Shown here: positions 6,121 to 13,461 of the stretch, in pieces | How the letters are laid out: every line of letters starts with the position of its first letter | How positions within the stretch are numbered: position 1 is the stretch's first letter | From: DASXRU01 sp039933315 | GTDB taxonomy: Bacteria > Acidobacteriota > Blastocatellia > Pyrinomonadales > Pyrinomonadaceae | Assembly: GCA_039933315.1 (NCBI GenBank) | Contig: JBDTOI010000063.1 | Location: 1 to 21,505, forward strand | Direction: 5' to 3' | DNA: 21,505 nt | Made by a program: the position numbers and the translations under genes | The notes under the pieces: generated by a model | The model's database searches: none | The model's input: the letters and a program-made list of their open reading frames with translations, nothing else | What the model was told of the DNA's origin: nothing

Positions 6121-7446
6121 TTACTGAATCCCGAGTCGCCGCCGCCGGTCGAATTCCTGGCCCAGCCTTTCCGCAAGGCTCTGGGCCTGGGCGCGATGTT
6201 GGCCTCCGCGCGACGCGCGCTGGAGTATTCCCAGTGCCCGCAGCAAATCCGCGCGCGGTATATTTTTAGGATCGCGCCCGCCAACAATCGACACCCCCAG
6301 TGAATAATCTGCATCGGGATTAGACTGCGCCGGTGACGGCGAAGGCTTGGCCGTTGCCGGGACCTGTGTTGTTGGCGCGGGCACTGCCGAGGTTGTCGAG
6401 CCGCTGGTGGTGCCGGGCGTACCGGTCGTAGACGGACGCGTATCGCCTTGCGTACTTGTCGCTGTTGGCGCCGGCAATTGGGCCAGGTGCTTCTTTGCCG
6501 TCGCGACTATGTCTGGCGGAGCCGTGGCAATCACTTTCTGGTATTCGTTGCGAGCGTCTTCCGTATAGCCGGCGAAGCGCAGGGCGTCGGCGTAATCAAG
6601 CTGATCCTGCGGCGCTAGCGTGGCCTCGCCCATTGCGGCGATCAGCCTTCGATAGCTGTCAACCGCATCCGCGTACAAGTGTTCCTGGAATTGCAGCGAC
6701 GCCAGGGCGTGAAGCGTGGGCAGGTCCTTCGGATCTTTCTGAGCGGCAATAAAATATTCGTCGATCGCCTGGCGGCGCAATCCCTTCCGCATCAAAGCCT
6801 GGCCCAGCAAACGATGTGCTTCCACGTTCGATGGATCAAGGTCGATAACTGAATGCAGCCGGTTGGCAGCCTCGTCAATATTACCGGCGGCAAGAAATGA
6901 TCGTGCTTCAGCGAGTTGACTCTCGACAGTTCTGCTTTGATCGGTAGTCACGACCGCAGGTTCGCCGCCGCGTCCCCGATGCGTGAAGTAGTAGATAAGC
7001 AGAGCGCCGGCCAGTGCGACCAAAAAGAGACTCACCAATACGATGGGCCACCAGCGCTTCTTGCTGGGTACGTTCTTTTGCGCCCCAGCCTTAGCCGGCA
7101 TCACCAGTGACGACGTGGTGGGCGCGGCGAAATGCCCGTCCGGCAAAGGCGCTGACGATCCGTCGCCGTCCTTCACGGCAGCTGTGCGAGGCTGCGCGAC
7201 GTGGCGGCCCTGCAGGATTGCATCGAGGTCTCCGTTGCTCACCCTCACGGTGTCGGCACTGCGACGGGGATCTTCTCCCGGCAAGCCGTCAGTCGTACGC
7301 GGATCAGCCGCCAACGGCACAGTCTGCGCCAGGGGCGAAACCGGGCCACTGGCGCCCGAGGTGGTTTTCAACGGCGCGCCGCAGAGCCGGCAGAACCGGG
7401 CCTCTGACGGACTGGGGGCATTACAACTTGAGCAGAAAAGGGGCAT
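6121..7446 (-). CDS. Zinc-ribbon, single-TM, TPR-repeat protein
   Basis: 441 residues. A zinc ribbon at the N-terminus has C5-xx-C8 and C19-xx-C22. A Ser/Thr/Pro-rich linker (about 30-130) precedes one transmembrane helix (about 133-154, WWPIVLVSLFLVALAGALLIYYF). TPR repeats follow (about 173-322; for example AEARSFLAAGNIDEAANRLHSV and the LGQALMRKGLRRQAIDEY segment). Next come a Pro/Thr/Ser-rich tail (325-378) and a basic helical C-terminus. Topology is probably ribbon in the cytosol and TPRs outside the inner membrane, as a protein-interaction scaffold. The ATG lies 5 bp after the RDD gene stop, so the two are likely cotranscribed. The zinc ribbon has the same spacing as those at the N-termini of the kinase and the small FHA protein, suggesting a shared module. 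Exact function is not known. The Thr-rich linker (ADTVRV) could be a kinase target; this is a guess. Confidence 0.85.
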   Translation of the reverse strand: MPLFCSSCNAPSPSEARFCRLCGAPLKTTSGASGPVSPLAQTVPLAADPRTTDGLPGEDPRRSADTVRVSNGDLDAILQGRHVAQPRTAAVKDGDGSSAPLPDGHFAAPTTSSLVMPAKAGAQKNVPSKKRWWPIVLVSLFLVALAGALLIYYFTHRGRGGEPAVVTTDQSRTVESQLAEARSFLAAGNIDEAANRLHSVIDLDPSNVEAHRLLGQALMRKGLRRQAIDEYFIAAQKDPKDLPTLHALASLQFQEHLYADAVDSYRRLIAAMGEATLAPQDQLDYADALRFAGYTEDARNEYQKVIATAPPDIVATAKKHLAQLPAPTATSTQGDTRPSTTGTPGTTSGSTTSAVPAPTTQVPATAKPSPSPAQSNPDADYSLGVSIVGGRDPKNIPRADLLRALGILQRASRGGQHRAQAQSLAERLGQEFDRRRRLGIQ

Positions 7447-7451
7447 GTCTT

Positions 7452-7979
7452 CTAAGTCGAACCGCGGCGCAAACGCGCGGCGGCACGGCGGGCGCCAACG
7501 CGCACCAGCACGGTGCCGACGATTATGTCATGCAACGGGCGCCCATCCGGGTTGAATCCGGCCAGCAGAAAGTTAAGACTCAAAAGAGAAAGCGGGTAAC
7601 CCACAAAGTGACGAAGAAACGCCTGACCAAAACTCAGGTCACTGCCGTCCAGGCGTACGATGCGTATGCCGGTGGCCCACTTGCCTACGGTTTGCCCTCG
7701 CGCGGCCGCCAGAAAAACGAAATTAAGCATACCCAGCACTAAGGCGGTGATGATGCCCAGCGTTTCCGCAGTCCCTCCGGCTGTGCGAGCTCCGCCACCC
7801 AGCGTGCGGGCTATCAGGGTGCCGATGGTCACGATGCAGATGATTAATACGTAATCAATCAGCAGAGCGCCGCAGCGCAAAAAGAACGGGGCCCGAAACC
7901 TGTCAAAATGAGTCAGAGCTTCAGCCCGCGTTACGGCGCGCGCGCGCGGCAGAGTGGCTGGTGCAATTCGAGCAGTCAT
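7452..7979 (-). CDS. RDD-family membrane protein
   Basis: 175 residues with about three hydrophobic segments (36-59, 74-93 and a weaker one at 122-142). RDD hallmarks are visible: R35 and D42 in FFLRCGALLIDY, GQTVGKWATGIRIV (95-108), and D145/R147/D151 in NPDGRPLHDIIVGTVLV. RDD proteins are small integral membrane proteins; some have been linked to ion transport, most are uncharacterised. The gene lies between the kinase (93 bp upstream) and the TPR gene (5 bp downstream) on the same strand. The ATG at 7979 has no evident Shine-Dalgarno. About 25 basic residues precede the first membrane segment. Confidence 0.88.
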   Translation of the reverse strand: MTARIAPATLPRARAVTRAEALTHFDRFRAPFFLRCGALLIDYVLIICIVTIGTLIARTLGGGARTAGGTAETLGIITALVLGMLNFVFLAAARGQTVGKWATGIRIVRLDGSDLSFGQAFLRHFVGYPLSLLSLNFLLAGFNPDGRPLHDIIVGTVLVRVGARRAAARLRRGST

Positions 7980-8035
7980 AGGATCGGAGATCGGAGATCA
8001 GAGGTCGGGGTCATAGTTGCATAGTTGTTGATCAA

Positions 8036-8065
8036 ATAGGTCCTATAGGTCATATAGGCCCTATA
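8036..8065. repeat. Short AT-rich tandem motif between kinase and RDD genes
   Basis: Three imperfect copies of a roughly 10-bp unit (ATAGGTCCT, ATAGGTCAT, ATAGGCCCT) lie in the 97-bp gap, next to shorter direct repeats (GGAGATC; CATAGTTG twice). Function is unknown; it may be a repeat remnant. Confidence 0.45.
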
Positions 8066-8072
8066 TCCTTCT

Positions 8073-9731
8073 CTACCCTACAAGGAAATGCAGCGTCGTC
8101 TCACCGAGGCGCAGCTTATCGCCACTGTCCAAAACCCTTGGCTGCCGCGGCGCCAGGCGAATCGCGTCATTGATTACGGTGCCGTTTATTGAACCCAGGT
8201 CCTCCACCAGAAATGTTTCGCCTTCCCGCCAGATGCGCGCGTGACGACGAGAAATCTTTGTCTCCGGATCGAACCGCGATAGATCGACCTCCGGAAAGAT
8301 ATTGGACTGCGGGTCAGTGCGCCCCAAAAGATTGCTTTCCTTCTGCAAATGAAACGAGGCATCCAGTTCAGTTGTTCCCGCCACCACCAGTTTAGCCGTG
8401 GCCCGCGCTAGACTTGCCGGAGAACCGGTGCCGCCCCCGATCGGTTGCCGCGCTCCACAATGGGCGCAGAAGATGTCGTCCGCCGCGATCCGGCCGCCGC
8501 AAAATCCGCAATATACAGTCTCGACCTGGACCGTTTCCCCGCCTAACTCCTGGGCCGGCAGGCCATAACTGACCTGCCCTGAATGCAGCTTCTCGAGATG
8601 CGCGGCCAGCGTGTCGCGCATTTCGGCGGCAGATCTAAAACGACTTTCCGGCTTGTACTCGACCGCGCGCATCAATATGCGCTCCATCTCAGTAGACATG
8701 GACGGATTAATCTGGCGTGGTCGCGGGTTCTTGGTGAAATCGAAAATAAGCAGCGGGTTGTCCTGCGGATCTGAACCGGTGACGAGATGGAACATGGTGG
8801 CGCCCAGACTGTAAACGTCTGAACGTGGTTCCACCTGTCCGCTGAAGAGCTCGGGCGGCGCATACCCCATGGTGCCAACGGCGGTGACGCCCTTCTCCTG
8901 GCGAGTGACCCAGCGGGCAATGCCAAAATCGATAAGCATGACGCGGCCGCTGTTGCCGTCAATCATCAGGTTGGCTGGCTTCAAATCGCGATAAATGATG
9001 GGCTTCGGCCTCGTATGCAGGTAGTGCAGAACGTCCGCGATTTGAATGCCCCAGTCAGTAACGTTCTTTTCATCAATCCGACCGCCGGGCGCGTTGCGCA
9101 GGCGCGAGGAAAAGTCGCCACCGGAAATGTATTTCATTACCAGGTAGAAACGGCCGGCGGTGTCATCGTAAAAGTAATCGTAAATAGTCGGGATTGATGG
9201 GTGCTCCAGCGAAGTTAGCAGCAGTGATTCGCGCTTAAAGTCGCTGATAGCCTTTTCGTGCTGAGTGTCATCAATATGAGACTCAACCATTTCCTTGACG
9301 GCGCGGGGGGCGTCCCCCAGGTTACGGTCTCGCGCCAGGTAAACCGCGCCCATGCCGCCGCCACCGATGCGCCGCACGATTTCATAGCGACCGTTGAGAC
9401 TGATGCCGGCTTCGAGCTGTTTTGCTTTGGAATGCTTACCGGACGTGTTGTTGGCGCGCGTGGTGTGCTGCACGGGAGGAACTGTGTCCCCATCGCCCAG
9501 CAGATCCCCAGTCGTCACATGGCGCTCGCGCGCAGGAGTTTCCTCCTTAGTCGAATCTTTCTCGCCGCCATCTGTCGCTGAGATCTCGTCGTTTTCAACT
9601 GGTGTGGCGGATGATGCCGTGGCGGGACCGCAGTCTCCGGTCACACCCACATCACGCCGCGGGGTTCCGCAGCTGCCGCAAAACTTCTCTCCCGGCGCAA
9701 TCATCGCGCCGCATTCGCCACAAATACTCAT
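8073..9731 (-). CDS. Soluble Ser/Thr protein kinase with two zinc ribbons and a C-terminal FHA domain
   Basis: 552 residues. Zinc ribbon 1 has C4/C7/C18/C21. An acidic Thr-rich linker (about 30-110) leads to a Hanks-type kinase domain (about 114-382). Its motifs are the glycine loop GGGGMGAVYLARD, the ATP lysine K146 (AVKEM), the catalytic loop YRDLKPANLM (D249, K251, N254; Tyr replaces the usual His), DFG at 268-270, and the activation segment ending GTMGYAPPE. Zinc ribbon 2 (C408/C411/C422/C425) precedes the FHA domain (about 448-552: LLGRTDP, SRRHARI, LGSINGT). Unlike PknB/PASTA kinases there is no transmembrane helix, so it should be cytosolic. All catalytic residues are present. It follows the small FHA gene by 41 bp and precedes the RDD gene, probably in one transcript. 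The FHA may bind autophosphorylated threonines or substrates. No Shine-Dalgarno is obvious before the ATG. Confidence 0.95.
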   Translation of the reverse strand: MSICGECGAMIAPGEKFCGSCGTPRRDVGVTGDCGPATASSATPVENDEISATDGGEKDSTKEETPARERHVTTGDLLGDGDTVPPVQHTTRANNTSGKHSKAKQLEAGISLNGRYEIVRRIGGGGMGAVYLARDRNLGDAPRAVKEMVESHIDDTQHEKAISDFKRESLLLTSLEHPSIPTIYDYFYDDTAGRFYLVMKYISGGDFSSRLRNAPGGRIDEKNVTDWGIQIADVLHYLHTRPKPIIYRDLKPANLMIDGNSGRVMLIDFGIARWVTRQEKGVTAVGTMGYAPPELFSGQVEPRSDVYSLGATMFHLVTGSDPQDNPLLIFDFTKNPRPRQINPSMSTEMERILMRAVEYKPESRFRSAAEMRDTLAAHLEKLHSGQVSYGLPAQELGGETVQVETVYCGFCGGRIAADDIFCAHCGARQPIGGGTGSPASLARATAKLVVAGTTELDASFHLQKESNLLGRTDPQSNIFPEVDLSRFDPETKISRRHARIWREGETFLVEDLGSINGTVINDAIRLAPRQPRVLDSGDKLRLGETTLHFLVG

Positions 9732-9772
9732 GAAAAGCCGTCGGGGTCAGTGGTCAGTATAAAAGCAAATCG

Positions 9773-10381
9773 CTACCGCTTGATATGAAAACGCAAAAAC
9801 GTCTTACCGACGATAATCTCATCCCCATCCCGCAAAGGCTGTCGATCGCCCGGCAATAAGCGACGCCCACGATTGATGAAGGTGCCGTTCGTCGAGCCCA
9901 GGTCTTCTACGAAGTATTCGCCGTTGCGCCGCATTATCCTCGCGTGCCGGCGCGAAACCTTAGCTTCCGGATCGTCGGCATCTAAATCGATCTCGGGAAA
10001 GATGCCACCGTCGGCATCCCATCTGCCAATCTGCGACTCTTCCTCAGTCAGGGGAAATTTCTTGCCTGCTGAGCGTCCGCGCTCGATGATGAGCGTCGCA
10101 TGGGCTTCTTCTGCGACTAGAACCTGCGAAGACGAGGCGGCGCTGTAGGCCGGCACAGAAGCGCGGGTTTCGGGAGATCTGGCCGGCGCGGGCGTTGGCG
10201 CGGGCGCCGCCTGGGCCATTCCCCTTCCCGGGGTTGAGCCCCCAACTTCACCGGTGCCAACAATTTCATCGGTGCCAATTTGTTGAGATGAGCGGACGGC
10301 CGCGTTCAAAGGTGCTCCACACTCGTCACAATACTGTGATCCCTCAAGGTTTTCGGTATTGCACCTTTCGCAAGTTGTCAT
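9773..10381 (-). CDS. Zinc-ribbon FHA-domain protein
   Basis: 202 residues. A zinc ribbon (C4/C7/C18/C21, CERCNTENLEGSQYCDECG) is followed by a low-complexity Ala/Pro/Ser linker (about 26-90) and an FHA domain (about 92-202). FHA motifs are IGRWDADGGIFPEIDL, S143-R144-R145-H146 and LGSTNGTFINRG. The segment around IFPEIDL...DPEAKVSRRHARI closely parallels IFPEVDL...DPETKISRRHARI in the neighbouring kinase, so the two FHA domains are paralogues. It is the first gene of the minus-strand cluster and lies 41 bp upstream of the kinase gene. As a free phosphothreonine reader it is a likely kinase substrate or adaptor. The ATG is preceded by GGGGTG at about 8 nt. Confidence 0.92.
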   Translation of the reverse strand: MTTCERCNTENLEGSQYCDECGAPLNAAVRSSQQIGTDEIVGTGEVGGSTPGRGMAQAAPAPTPAPARSPETRASVPAYSAASSSQVLVAEEAHATLIIERGRSAGKKFPLTEEESQIGRWDADGGIFPEIDLDADDPEAKVSRRHARIMRRNGEYFVEDLGSTNGTFINRGRRLLPGDRQPLRDGDEIIVGKTFLRFHIKR

Positions 10382-10514
10382 AAAGGTTCACCCCGTGTAT
10401 GTGGGAGTGGCCGGCAGCGCTGTCGCCCGCCGAGGGGGACGCCATCGTGCACGCGTAAGAAAGCGAATCATTGTAGCGCGAAATATTCAACGAGCCAACG
10501 AGCCCTGATTGACC

Positions 10515-10586
10515 GGTACTACCGTAGTTTTGGACGGTTACGTCCCGGAAGGTCAGTACCACCGCGCGGTAGCGGGTGGGACCCGG
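10515..10586. repeat. Inverted repeat plus solo arm related to the 20139-20292 palindrome
   Basis: GGTACT (10515-10520) pairs with AGTACC (10555-10560). The stretch 10552-10586 (containing GCGGTAGCGGGTGGGACCCG) closely resembles the arm of the palindrome at 20139-20184 (containing GCGGTAGCGGGCGGGCCCG), but no matching second arm is seen here. It lies in the 701-bp divergent region 10382-11082, which contains no credible gene. Confidence 0.5.
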
Positions 10587-10665
10587 TCGCATTCAGACCC
10601 GTATCAACTAACCAGCACGTAGTTGGATTTCTTAACCTGGCACGGCTACACGAAAACTCTTATTT

Positions 10666-10766
10666 CGTGTTCTTTCGCGCAGTTTAGTGTGATTTCGTGG
10701 ATCGTGTGGCTCCGAATCATTAGCACACGATCAACGAAATCACACGAAATTTCACGAAGCAACACG
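10666..10766. repeat. 101-bp palindromic element (cgtgt...acacg)
   Basis: Arms 10666-10708 and 10724-10766 are inverted repeats matching at 36 of 43 positions around a 15-nt loop. The innermost 22 bp (GTGTGATTTCGT...) match except at one position. It sits in the divergent gap between the small FHA gene and the export operon. As RNA it would form a long, slightly bulged hairpin. Confidence 0.7.
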
Positions 10767-10953
10767 AACCAAGGCTGAGCTTAGACACTCTCAGTGGTCC
10801 TCGAATCGGGCAGCGACCTTCGCTCCAGGAACCCACCCGCCACCGTGTGGTGGCACTGACTTCATGGGACCCTACCTTGTTCAAATTGTATAAATGGCCT
10901 ATTCACACCAGACTCCTGAACCCGGGGGTTAATGAGATTGGGGCCGGCTCGCT

Positions 10954-10959
10954 TATAAT
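10954..10959 (+). promoter_or_regulatory. Possible -10 box for the export operon
   Basis: A perfect TATAAT lies 123 bp before the adaptor ATG, with only a weak -35 (TTAATG at 10929-10934, 19-bp spacer). A second candidate, TATAAA, is at 10889-10894. The TTAATGAGATTGG around the -35 is a repeat shared with 3121-3133, so the match may reflect the repeat rather than a promoter. Confidence 0.25.
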
Positions 10960-11082
10960 TGAAACCGCCGGTCAGTTTCGCTCGTAAAAACATCTCTAGC
11001 GCATATGCCCGCAGAGTGCCTGCAAGGTTCCCGACGCGGCTCGATTGACCCAATAATTACCAGTAAAGGACTGAAAGCTAAC

Positions 11083-12549
11083 ATGGCCCTAACGCGGAAG
11101 AAGAAAATCATCATCGCCGTCGCGGCAGTGGCGCTGCTCGGCATCATTGTCATTGTCAGTGTCTTTGCCAGCCGCAAGGAAGAGTCGGAAGTCACCACGG
11201 TTAAAATTGAAGTACGCCCTGAGCTACGTTCGACTGTCACCGCCTCCGGTGAGGTCCGGCCGGTACGCTACATAAAGCTGACCAGCGAGGTGGCCGGGCG
11301 GATCGAAGAGATTTACGTCACCGCCGGGGATCAGGTAACGCTGGGCAAGCCCGTCGTGCGCGTGGATCCAACCCAGTTGCAGTCAACCCAGGAAGCTCAA
11401 TTCGCCGCCACCCAGGCGTCGCTCAATGACATCCAGAGCGCGCGCAACGCCGTCGGCCAGGCGGAACAGGGCCTGGTGATCACCGAGACTGGTGTCTCCC
11501 AGGCCAGGCAGCAGACCGTGACCGCGCAGATCGATCTAAGGACGGCCGAGCGCGAACTGAAACGGGCCACTGATTTGGTCGAGTCAAACGTGATCTCGCG
11601 CGCCGAGTATGATGCCGCGCGCGATCGTTATGATTCGGCCCGGGCGAAGCTTCAGGCGGCGGAGATTGCGATCAAGGAAGCACAGGACCGCGCCAATCAG
11701 CAGCGTGTGGCGGTGAAGGAAGCAAGGAACAGCGTGCGCACCAGCGAGATGCGCGCCAACCAGCAACAGGCTCTGCTGCGCGGCAGTTCCAGCCAGCGAT
11801 CAAAAGCCACCCAGCTCTCGCCGTTAACTGGAGTCGTTGCCGACATTCCCGTGCGGGTGGGTGAATACGCAGTTGCCAGTCTTTCGAGCACACCGTTGAT
11901 GACGATTGCTGATATGACCGACATCAATGTCGAAGTTAATGTGGACGAGACAGAGATTTCCAACGTCGAGACGGGCCAGCAGGTAAAGATCAAGGTCGAC
12001 GCGCTGGCTGACAAAGAAATAAAGGGAACGGTGATTCAGAAGAATCCACTGGCGATTTCAAAATCAGATACCCAGGGTGGATTATCAAATCGCGTCAATG
12101 TTCAGGAAGCCAAAGAATTCAAGGTAACGATTCAGATCGATAAGGCCATGCCTGACGATATAAGAGGCGCTTTGCGCCCCGGCATGAGCGCGACCGCGGT
12201 CATCACAACGAAGACGAGGGAAAAAGTTATCGCCGTACCGCTGCAAGCGATTGTTCCCAAGGCCCCGGCGTCACCGTCGCCGACGGTCAAGGGCAACGCT
12301 CCCACGCCGCCCGGAGAGAAGAAGGAAATCAACGGTGTCTATCTTTTGCAGAACGGCAAGGCGAAGTTCGTCGAAGTAACCACCGGCATTACCGGCGAGG
12401 CAGATATCGAGATACTTAGCGGGGTGAAAGAGGGGGACGAAGTAATAACCGGCCCCAGCCGGATTCTGAAGACTCTCAAAGAGGGCGCCACCGTCAAACG
12501 CCAGACCCGCAAGTCGGCTGAAAATGCGAACGCGGGCGGAGGTAGTTAA
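11083..12549 (+). CDS. Periplasmic adaptor (membrane-fusion) protein of a MacA type
   Basis: 488 residues. A basic N-terminus (TRKKK) and one transmembrane helix (about 9-29) anchor it in the inner membrane. A lipoyl/barrel segment (EVAGRIEEIYVTAGDQVTLGKPVVRVD) is followed by a long alpha-hairpin coiled coil (about 105-245, rich in Gln/Ala/Arg/Glu). The returning lipoyl half (LSPLTGVVADIPVRVGEYA) and beta-barrel domains complete the HlyD/RND-type adaptor fold. A Pro/Ser-rich insert lies near 392-415 (APASPSPTVKG...PTPPGEKK). It would link the inner-membrane ABC complex to an outer-membrane channel; no TolC-like gene is in the window. ATG 11083 is preferred over 11005 because AAAGGA lies upstream and the lysine-rich signal anchor begins there. 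It overlaps the ATPase gene by one base (TAATG), indicating translational coupling. Confidence 0.92.
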   Translation: MALTRKKKIIIAVAAVALLGIIVIVSVFASRKEESEVTTVKIEVRPELRSTVTASGEVRPVRYIKLTSEVAGRIEEIYVTAGDQVTLGKPVVRVDPTQLQSTQEAQFAATQASLNDIQSARNAVGQAEQGLVITETGVSQARQQTVTAQIDLRTAERELKRATDLVESNVISRAEYDAARDRYDSARAKLQAAEIAIKEAQDRANQQRVAVKEARNSVRTSEMRANQQQALLRGSSSQRSKATQLSPLTGVVADIPVRVGEYAVASLSSTPLMTIADMTDINVEVNVDETEISNVETGQQVKIKVDALADKEIKGTVIQKNPLAISKSDTQGGLSNRVNVQEAKEFKVTIQIDKAMPDDIRGALRPGMSATAVITTKTREKVIAVPLQAIVPKAPASPSPTVKGNAPTPPGEKKEINGVYLLQNGKAKFVEVTTGITGEADIEILSGVKEGDEVITGPSRILKTLKEGATVKRQTRKSAENANAGGGS

Positions 12550-13307
12550 TGAACGAAGCGACCCTGGCGCCGCCCGTCGAGCAACCAATAGTCAAGACGG
12601 ATACTCCGCCTCCTATTGATGCGAACACGCTAATTTCCATGCGCGATCTCTGGAAAACATACGAGATGGGCGCCGAGAAAGTGCACGCGCTTCATGGAGT
12701 TACCTTCGAAGTGCAGCGGGGCGAGTATCTGGCTATTACCGGCCCTTCCGGCTCCGGCAAGTCCACCTTGATGAATCTGATTGGCTGTCTGGATACGCCT
12801 TCGCAGGGTCAATACTGGCTGAACGGCAAGAACGTTTCCGACATGGATGACGACGAGCTGGCTCGTATCCGCAACCAGGAAGTTGGTTTCGTTTTTCAGA
12901 CCTTCAATCTGCTGGCGCGAGCCACCGCTTTGCACAATGTAGAGTTGCCGCTGATTTACGGCGGCATCGGTTCAGCCAAGCGTCACGAGATGGCCAGGAA
13001 GGCGCTGGCCTCCGTCGATCTTACCGATCGCATCACACACAAGCCTAACGAGCTGTCCGGTGGCCAGAGGCAGAGAGTAGCCATCGCCCGCGCCCTCGTT
13101 AACAACCCGTCAATTTTGCTTGCCGACGAGCCCACCGGGGCCCTCGATACACACACCAGCCACGAGATCATGAATCTCTTCGAACGACTGCACGCGGAAG
13201 GCAACACCATTATCGTCGTTACTCACGAGCACGATATTGCCGCACGCGCGCATCGCGTGATCGCCATCCGCGACGGAATGATCGAAAAAGACGAACGGAT
13301 TAGATGA
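12549..13307 (+). CDS. ABC transporter ATP-binding protein, MacB/LolD family
   Basis: 252 residues, the usual length for LolD/FtsE-like ATPases plus about a 28-residue Pro-rich N-terminal extension. Walker A GPSGSGKS (65-72), Q-loop Q117 (FVFQTFNLL), signature LSGGQ (169-173), Walker B ILLADE (189-194), D-loop GALD, and H-loop H226 are all present. It powers the FtsX-type permeases encoded downstream by mechanotransmission, without direct substrate passage through the membrane. Its ATG overlaps the adaptor stop. The TGA stop (13305-13307) shares a base with the first repeat unit of the purine-rich element that follows. It is the only ATPase gene in the operon, so it probably serves all four permeases. 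Confidence 0.95.
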   Translation: MNEATLAPPVEQPIVKTDTPPPIDANTLISMRDLWKTYEMGAEKVHALHGVTFEVQRGEYLAITGPSGSGKSTLMNLIGCLDTPSQGQYWLNGKNVSDMDDDELARIRNQEVGFVFQTFNLLARATALHNVELPLIYGGIGSAKRHEMARKALASVDLTDRITHKPNELSGGQRQRVAIARALVNNPSILLADEPTGALDTHTSHEIMNLFERLHAEGNTIIVVTHEHDIAARAHRVIAIRDGMIEKDERIR

Positions 13308-13461
13308 AGGAGACGGGGAGATGGGGAGACCGGTAAAGGAGACGGGGTGATGGGGAGACGGGGAGACAAGGGGGTTTTTGGCTTGTCGCCTGTCACTCCG
13401 TCCTCCGACCACCCCGTCCCCCCATCTCCCCCTCTCCCCGTCCCCCCATCTCCCCGTCGTT
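13307..13461. repeat. Purine-rich/pyrimidine-rich inverted repeat carrying translation signals
   Basis: The left half consists of GGGGAGAC-type purine repeats (13307-13374). The right half is the complementary CCCCATCTCCCC-type run (about 13410-13461), so the RNA could fold into a long imperfect hairpin. The left half contains two 24-bp units (13307-13330 and 13336-13359, one mismatch). Each has AAGGAG, 8 nt, then ATG. The first ATG opens a 9-codon ORF ending in TGATG at 13348-13352. The second ATG (13350) is the permease start. Confidence 0.75.

Noticed and set aside
10344..10592. 82-codon minus-strand frame upstream of the small FHA gene
   Set aside because: It overlaps repeat sequence and the FHA gene start, and resembles no known protein.
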